A DNA stretch of 55,687 nucleotides from an uncultured Opitutia bacterium (GTDB lineage: Bacteria; Verrucomicrobiota; Verrucomicrobiia; Opitutales; Opitutaceae). The notes under the pieces were generated by a model. It was given only the letters and a program-made list of their open reading frames with translations, searched no databases and was not told where the DNA came from. The position numbers and the translations under genes were made by a program. The DNA lies in NCBI GenBank assembly GCA_903940425.1, contig CAJAKX010000056.1, forward strand, positions 1-55,687, in the 5' to 3' direction. Shown piece after piece: positions 51,683-55,687 of this stretch. How positions within the stretch are numbered: position 1 is the first letter of the stretch; each line of letters opens with the position of its first letter.

Positions 51683-52870
51683 ATGAAGACAATGTTGCCA
51701 AGTGGTCGATTTTGGCCCGATGGCAGACTTCTAATCGTGCTCGTGGTGGCCGTTTTAGCCCCGCGCTTCATGGCTGCAGAAGAAGCTGCGGCCTCGTTTC
51801 ACCCACTGGACTTCGACGCGGCGTGCAAGCAAGCAGGGACCGAAGGGAAGGTCGTATTCATCGATTTCTATACGACATGGTGCGGTCCATGCAAAATGCT
51901 CGACCAGACCACGTGGAAGGATCCCTCGGTCGTGGCGTTGTTGGCGCAGCGAACAGTGGCCATCAAACTTGACGCGGAAAAAGTAGTCGACCTAGCGAAG
52001 CGTTACCGAATCGAAGCCTATCCCACGCTATTGGTACTGAAGCCTGACGGGACCGAGATAGACCGTCTGGTCGGTTATCGCCCAGCTGCGACCTTTGTGC
52101 GCGAGTTCACCGGCCTGCTATCGGGCAAGACGGCGCTGATCCAGGCGGAGGAAGCGGCGAAGACGGCAGTTACTGAGGAGGAGAAGGTAAATGCCCGATA
52201 TCAGTTGGGAAGGATGTTGGCACAGAATGGAAAGCGCGAGGAAGCCCTTAAGGAGTTCCTCTGGTGTTACGACGACGGAATGAAACACACGCCGAGTTAC
52301 ACTGGGGTACGGAGTTATTCATTACTCACAGATATTGCGCTGCTCGGACGCAATTATCCTCCCGCCCAAGAGGCACTGCGCACGCGACGCGACGAGGCTT
52401 GGAAGGTATTCGAACAGAATGCCACTGACCGCGAGGAGGTCGGCGATTTCTATTCCTTGAACCACGCCTTGGGCGATGACGAACTGACTTGGAAGACGTT
52501 CGAAGCGTTGCCCGAGGGTGATTCCCGAAAGATCCTGATGGCCTACTTCGTTTATGACCGCCTTCTTGCGGCGCGCCGGTATTCCGAGGCGGTGCAGGCG
52601 CAACCCTTTACCGAGGTACTCTCACAAATCATGGCACAACAGGCCATGCTCCGCCAAATGCAGGACCGGCCGGAACTTCTACCGGAGATTCGAAAGGCCA
52701 TTGCTGGCGTGATTACTTCGCGAGTGGAAGCATTTGCCGGTGCGGGTGAGTTGGCTCACGCCCGCGAGTTGATGCAGAAGGTCTTGGAGATCGACAGCTC
52801 AGCGCCGACAAAAGAGCTACTTCGTGTCCATCTAGAACGGGCCGGCCATCCGGAGCTGTTAGGGGGATAG
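51683..52870 (+). CDS. thioredoxin-domain protein with helical C-terminal extension
   Basis: 395 residues from ATG 51683 (an ATG at 51653 is the alternative). Signal or anchor (LLIVLVVAVLAPRFMAA), then a thioredoxin domain with FIDFYTTWCGPCKMLDQTTW and the cis-Pro in AYPTLLVLKPDG. The other 240 residues are helical with TPR-like pattern (NARYQLGRMLAQNGKREEALKEFL) and no known domain. It acts as a periplasmic thiol oxidoreductase or reductase. Codon use is visibly less GC-biased than in neighbours (many A/T third positions), so it may have been acquired. The gap to the LysM gene is only 31 bp. Confidence 0.82.
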   Translation: MKTMLPSGRFWPDGRLLIVLVVAVLAPRFMAAEEAAASFHPLDFDAACKQAGTEGKVVFIDFYTTWCGPCKMLDQTTWKDPSVVALLAQRTVAIKLDAEKVVDLAKRYRIEAYPTLLVLKPDGTEIDRLVGYRPAATFVREFTGLLSGKTALIQAEEAAKTAVTEEEKVNARYQLGRMLAQNGKREEALKEFLWCYDDGMKHTPSYTGVRSYSLLTDIALLGRNYPPAQEALRTRRDEAWKVFEQNATDREEVGDFYSLNHALGDDELTWKTFEALPEGDSRKILMAYFVYDRLLAARRYSEAVQAQPFTEVLSQIMAQQAMLRQMQDRPELLPEIRKAIAGVITSRVEAFAGAGELAHARELMQKVLEIDSSAPTKELLRVHLERAGHPELLGG

Positions 52871-53022
52871 ATGCTGCATCTGCCCTTCAGCATGGCCCAC
52901 CCCTGAAGGTGATTTGACCGGCCGCCGAAGGCTTGATCTGGATCAAGGACGGCGGGAGCGGTGGCGGGTAGGGTGGAGGCGCCGGACTTTGCTCGCCAGC
53001 AGAGCGTCTGGTGCAATCATGA

Positions 53023-53221
53023 CCAGAGGCTATCTGAAAACCGTCAGAACTTGGAGGGCGGCGCGCTGTCGCCGCCAAATGCCCGAGCAGCGCTGACGGA
53101 GCAGCGCCCTCCACCAGGCAGCGCCGTTGCACGCCATCCTGCGCTGGAACCTCGGCGAGGCATGACCGCGCGTTCGTCCCCGGGCGGTGGCTCCGGCAAC
53201 ATGTCAACTATTAGTTGACAT
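53023..53221 (+). repeat. interspersed repeat ending in palindrome copy 3
   Basis: Starts with a 29-bp block (53025-53053, AGAGGCTATCTGAAAACCGT then CAGAACTTG), shares a second block at 53133-53158 (GCCATCCTGCGC then GGAACCTCGGCGA), and ends with the 19-bp palindrome at 53202-53220. The same blocks in the same order occur at 55360-55510 with one mismatch each. Between them 53052-53113 can fold into a long hairpin (GGAGGGC with GCCCTCC). The gene-free stretch 52871-53022 in front holds nothing else. Confidence 0.8.
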
Positions 53222-53315
53222 GCTGCAACGGGCGGAAGCGTTTCAAGTGCAAAAGCGGCCCAAGATTGGATGCATCGGTCCGATCGGACCTGAATTGGCA
53301 CGGAGACAGCCGGGA

Positions 53316-54812
53316 TCAGTGAATCAGCTTCGCCGGAAACCGCGCGGGATCGGCCGATTCACCGCTAAGGCCGTCCGTTTCAAGGCGGGTGCAGCCGGCG
53401 GCGTCGAGCGCGTGGTGATAATAATCGGGACGGTGCGGGCCCCAGACCACCCGGCAGTCGTGGAACGTCACGTCGTCCGCGTTGCGCAGAATGAATCCGC
53501 TGACCGGGATGGCGGGGAATTCCTCAAGGTAAGTCGGGCGGAAATCCTGGTGGCCGCCGTCCCATTCGGTGGTCTTGTCGATGGTGATCGTCACGCGATC
53601 GAAATGGATGCCGGAGAGAGTGCCGGAGCGGTAGGCGCTGATGACCGCGCCGTTTTCGCCGCGACAGACCAGATTGGAAAAACGGATGTCCCGAACCGAG
53701 CCGCCCTCGAAGCGCGCCAGCCACGGGTTGACCATCACGCAGATCGGCTCCGCGCGGCCCCACCAGGCGGAGTCGTACAGACGGGTATCGATGACCATGT
53801 TGGAAAACAGGATGTGCTCGACCGTGCCGCGCATGGCGTTGCGGACCGCCACCCCGCGGTGGGATTCCTTGATGATGCAGGAATCGAAGACGACGTCGCG
53901 GATGATGCCGTCGATGTCGGCGCCGACTACGAGGCCGGCCGAATGCGTGGTGATCGTGCAGCCGGTGACGACGATGTTCTCGCAAGGCCGGGTGATGCCG
54001 CCGTTCGGTTGCGAAGTATGGAGGGAGATGCCGTCATCGCCCGCGACGATGTGGCAGTCGGCGATGCGGACGTTCGACGACCAGTCAATGTCGATGCCGT
54101 CGTTGTTGGGCATCTTGAGGTCGTTGAGAATCCGGATGCCGTCGATCAGCACATCGTCGCTCCCGAAAAGGCGGATGGTCCAGAAGGCGGCTTCGCGCAC
54201 CGTGACGTCGCGCATCGTCACGTGGCGGCAGTTGCGAAAGACGATCGTGAAGGGGCGTGCCTGCGGGCACCGGTAAATGTACGGTGTATCCTCGAGGACG
54301 TAGGCGCGGCCATTGCCGTCGATCACGCCGGGGCCCGTGATGGCGACATCCTCGGCGTCATCGGCGAAGACCATTACGCCGATGGGGATGTCCGGCGCGG
54401 CAGGATCGAGCTGCACCGGGTAGGGGATGGTGGCCGCGTAGTCCTGATGGTGCGGGCTGCCCTTCAACACGGCGCCGCGCTCGAGATAGAGCTCCACGTG
54501 GCTGCGCAAGCGGACGGATCCCACCGTGATCGTCGGCCCGGCGGGCACGACGACACGACCACCGCCGGCGGCGGCGCAGGCGTCGATGGCCCGCTGCGTC
54601 GCGTCGGTGTCGCGCTTCACGTCGGTGCCGGTGACGCCGAACCGGCGAAGGTCGAAGGGAGGAGTAGTCGCGTCGGCACCGGGGGATGGCTGTGCGTTCA
54701 TCGGCAGAACAAAAGACCCAAGCATGATGGTGACTGCACCCGACAGACCCCGGGTCAGCCTCCGGAAATGGAGGATCGGGCGGGGCTCGCAGCGGGGGGA
54801 TATTTCCCTCAT
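53316..54812 (-). CDS. GH28 family glycoside hydrolase (polygalacturonase-like)
   Basis: 498 residues from ATG 54812 with a signal peptide (GAVTIMLGSFVLPMNAQ). The right-handed beta helix starts with FDLRRFGVTGTDVKRDTDATQRAIDACAAAGGGRVVVP. Catalytic-site segments: NNDGIDID (Asp of the NTD motif, about residue 235), AGDDGISL (the Asp pair), then HSAGLVVGAD where many polygalacturonases have GHG. The last Arg-Lys motif reads GVAVRNA. So the two acidic motifs are kept while the His and Lys differ, as in GH28 branches acting on other pectin-type sugars. Secreted pectin or rhamnogalacturonan degradation is the likely role. Confidence 0.8.
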   Translation of the reverse strand: MREISPRCEPRPILHFRRLTRGLSGAVTIMLGSFVLPMNAQPSPGADATTPPFDLRRFGVTGTDVKRDTDATQRAIDACAAAGGGRVVVPAGPTITVGSVRLRSHVELYLERGAVLKGSPHHQDYAATIPYPVQLDPAAPDIPIGVMVFADDAEDVAITGPGVIDGNGRAYVLEDTPYIYRCPQARPFTIVFRNCRHVTMRDVTVREAAFWTIRLFGSDDVLIDGIRILNDLKMPNNDGIDIDWSSNVRIADCHIVAGDDGISLHTSQPNGGITRPCENIVVTGCTITTHSAGLVVGADIDGIIRDVVFDSCIIKESHRGVAVRNAMRGTVEHILFSNMVIDTRLYDSAWWGRAEPICVMVNPWLARFEGGSVRDIRFSNLVCRGENGAVISAYRSGTLSGIHFDRVTITIDKTTEWDGGHQDFRPTYLEEFPAIPVSGFILRNADDVTFHDCRVVWGPHRPDYYHHALDAAGCTRLETDGLSGESADPARFPAKLIH

Positions 54813-54996
54813 GAGGGACTGATGGATAGGCGGATTCGCGGCGGGCGTCGAATCGATTGGGAACGGCGTTTCAGCGCAAGGGCTTTTCAAACCTTGCTCA
54901 GCGCGCCGGCCTGGAAGGCGGGCTCGCCGAGGCGGCCCGCACCGTGATAGCCTCGGTCAATTAAATTGGTTCCACCTCCTGTCAGATTCCTCTCCC

Positions 54997-55353
54997 ATGT
55001 CCAAATCCACGCTTTTCGATCCCACCCAGGCGGGTGTCATTCACCTCGCCGAGGCCACGCAGTTTTCCGACACCGGCATCGTCAGCCGCGCCCTGCATGA
55101 TCAGGGCGGCGTGCGCGTGTCGCTGTTCACCTATGCCGCCGGCCAGCAGATCACCGAGCACGCCACCCCGGCGCGGGCGCTGGTGCAGATTCTCAGCGGG
55201 GCCTGCGAATTCTCGCTGGCCGGTAAAAAGACGCCGCTGCGCGCCGGCGACCTGGTGCACATGCCGCCGGGGCTGCCGCACGCCGTGCACGCCACCGAGG
55301 CGTTCTCGATGCTGCTGGTCACCATTCGCGAAACCAAGGCTGCGCCGGACTAA
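54997..55353 (+). CDS. cupin-domain protein
   Basis: 118 residues, one small cupin barrel: TYAAGQQITEHATPARALVQILSGACEFSLAG is motif 1 with His and Glu/Gln at metal positions, and LRAGDLVHMPPGLPHAVHA is motif 2. Single-domain cupins bind metals or small acids and often act as sensors or isomerases; no substrate can be named. The gene lies between GH28 and a repeat copy. Confidence 0.82.
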   Translation: MSKSTLFDPTQAGVIHLAEATQFSDTGIVSRALHDQGGVRVSLFTYAAGQQITEHATPARALVQILSGACEFSLAGKKTPLRAGDLVHMPPGLPHAVHATEAFSMLLVTIRETKAAPD

Positions 55354-55359
55354 AGCGTC

Positions 55360-55510
55360 CCAGAGGCTATCCGAAAACCGTCAGAACTTGCAGGGCGGCG
55401 CCGATGCAGCGCGTGCTGCAGGCCATCCTGCGCCGGAACCTCGGCGAAGCGTGGGCTCCTGGTCTGGCGGCCTGGGCGATAATAACATGTCAACTATTAG
55501 TTGACATGTT
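55360..55510 (+). repeat. interspersed repeat ending in palindrome copy 4
   Basis: Begins 7 bp after the cupin stop with a 29-bp block (55362-55390), has the second shared block at 55422-55447, and ends with the palindrome; here symmetry extends to 13-bp arms (AACATGTCAACTA, 55484-55496, and its complement to 55510). Compared with the copy at 53023-53221 it lacks about 48 bp of the internal hairpin part, so the family varies in length. Confidence 0.8.
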
Positions 55511-55645
55511 GCCGGGCCGGTTGGCGGGAGTGAGCGGCACGGCACACGTATTTTCAGACTCCCCTGGTTCGGTGTTCCCCGACTCCGTGCCGCCATCATT
55601 TCGCGCTGGCGCGGCGCGCGGCGACATGGGAACATCGCGGGTTTT

Positions 55646-55687
55646 ATGTCCGCTGACGCCATCATCCGTGAAGCACCCTGGAAGGCC
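55646..55687 (+). CDS. possible start of a gene cut by the window end
   Basis: ATG 55646 opens a frame MSADAIIREAPWKA that runs to the window edge. The stretch before it (55511-55645) contains a GC-poorer patch and no other gene. Fourteen codons are too few to name a family. Confidence 0.3.
   Translation, partial: MSADAIIREAPWKA

Overview
The window is a GC-rich bacterial chromosome segment of about 55.7 kb with dense single genes and short operons. It holds no rRNA, tRNA, CRISPR array, phage block or intact insertion sequence that I could recognise. The gene mix (small SWIB-domain protein, glycine-rich RRM protein, DUF1573-rhodanese-MauE trio, TolC-linked ABC-2 exporter, PulC-like secreted protein, GH94 and GH28 sugar enzymes) fits a Gram-negative of the PVC group, most likely Verrucomicrobiota near Opitutaceae. 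That placement is inference; no marker gene proves it. Most start codons lack a Shine-Dalgarno motif.

Layout. 1-2 kb: end of a gamma-glutamyltranspeptidase gene, a HigBA toxin-antitoxin pair with its operator, and a shrunken contractile-injection-system spike gene. 2-9 kb: amylomaltase, a GH94 phosphorylase, HisC, and a nucleotidyltransferase/GHMP-kinase-like fusion. 9-13 kb: Y-family polymerase, phosphoesterase, CDP-alcohol phosphatidyltransferase, acetyltransferase, ABM protein, YgjP-type metallopeptidase. 13-21.5 kb: a minus-strand exporter operon in the order tetR, hlyD, ATPase, a 27-codon membrane ORF, ATPase, two permeases, tolC, and then terC. 21.7-24.2 kb: RRM protein, glyoxalase, a PulC-like protein, a decayed ABC transporter end, and a SWIB gene with its own terminator.

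24.3-26.5 kb is the most system-like block: a 28-bp near-perfect palindrome followed by a tightly packed run of small membrane protein, SPFH protein, DUF1737 protein, PH-like membrane protein and ribbon-helix-helix regulator. 26.7-35.8 kb: hybrid histidine kinase, two EamA exporters around an alpha/beta hydrolase, secreted and lipoprotein genes, and the DUF1573-rhodanese-MauE trio. 35.8-47.8 kb: DsbD, aldo/keto reductase, MATE exporter, DUF1425 lipoprotein, an RND pump with adaptor behind an orphan TetR-type operator, and glycerol kinase. 48-55.7 kb: a 1212-residue Sel1/coiled-coil/LysM protein, a thioredoxin fusion of different base composition, a GH28 enzyme and a cupin.

A perfect 19-bp palindrome, TGTCAACTATTAGTTGACA, occurs four times between genes. 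At two sites it closes a longer 150-200 bp interspersed repeat, and at one site it supplies the stop codon of the polymerase gene. A different 23-bp palindrome with the same plan lies at 11940-11962.
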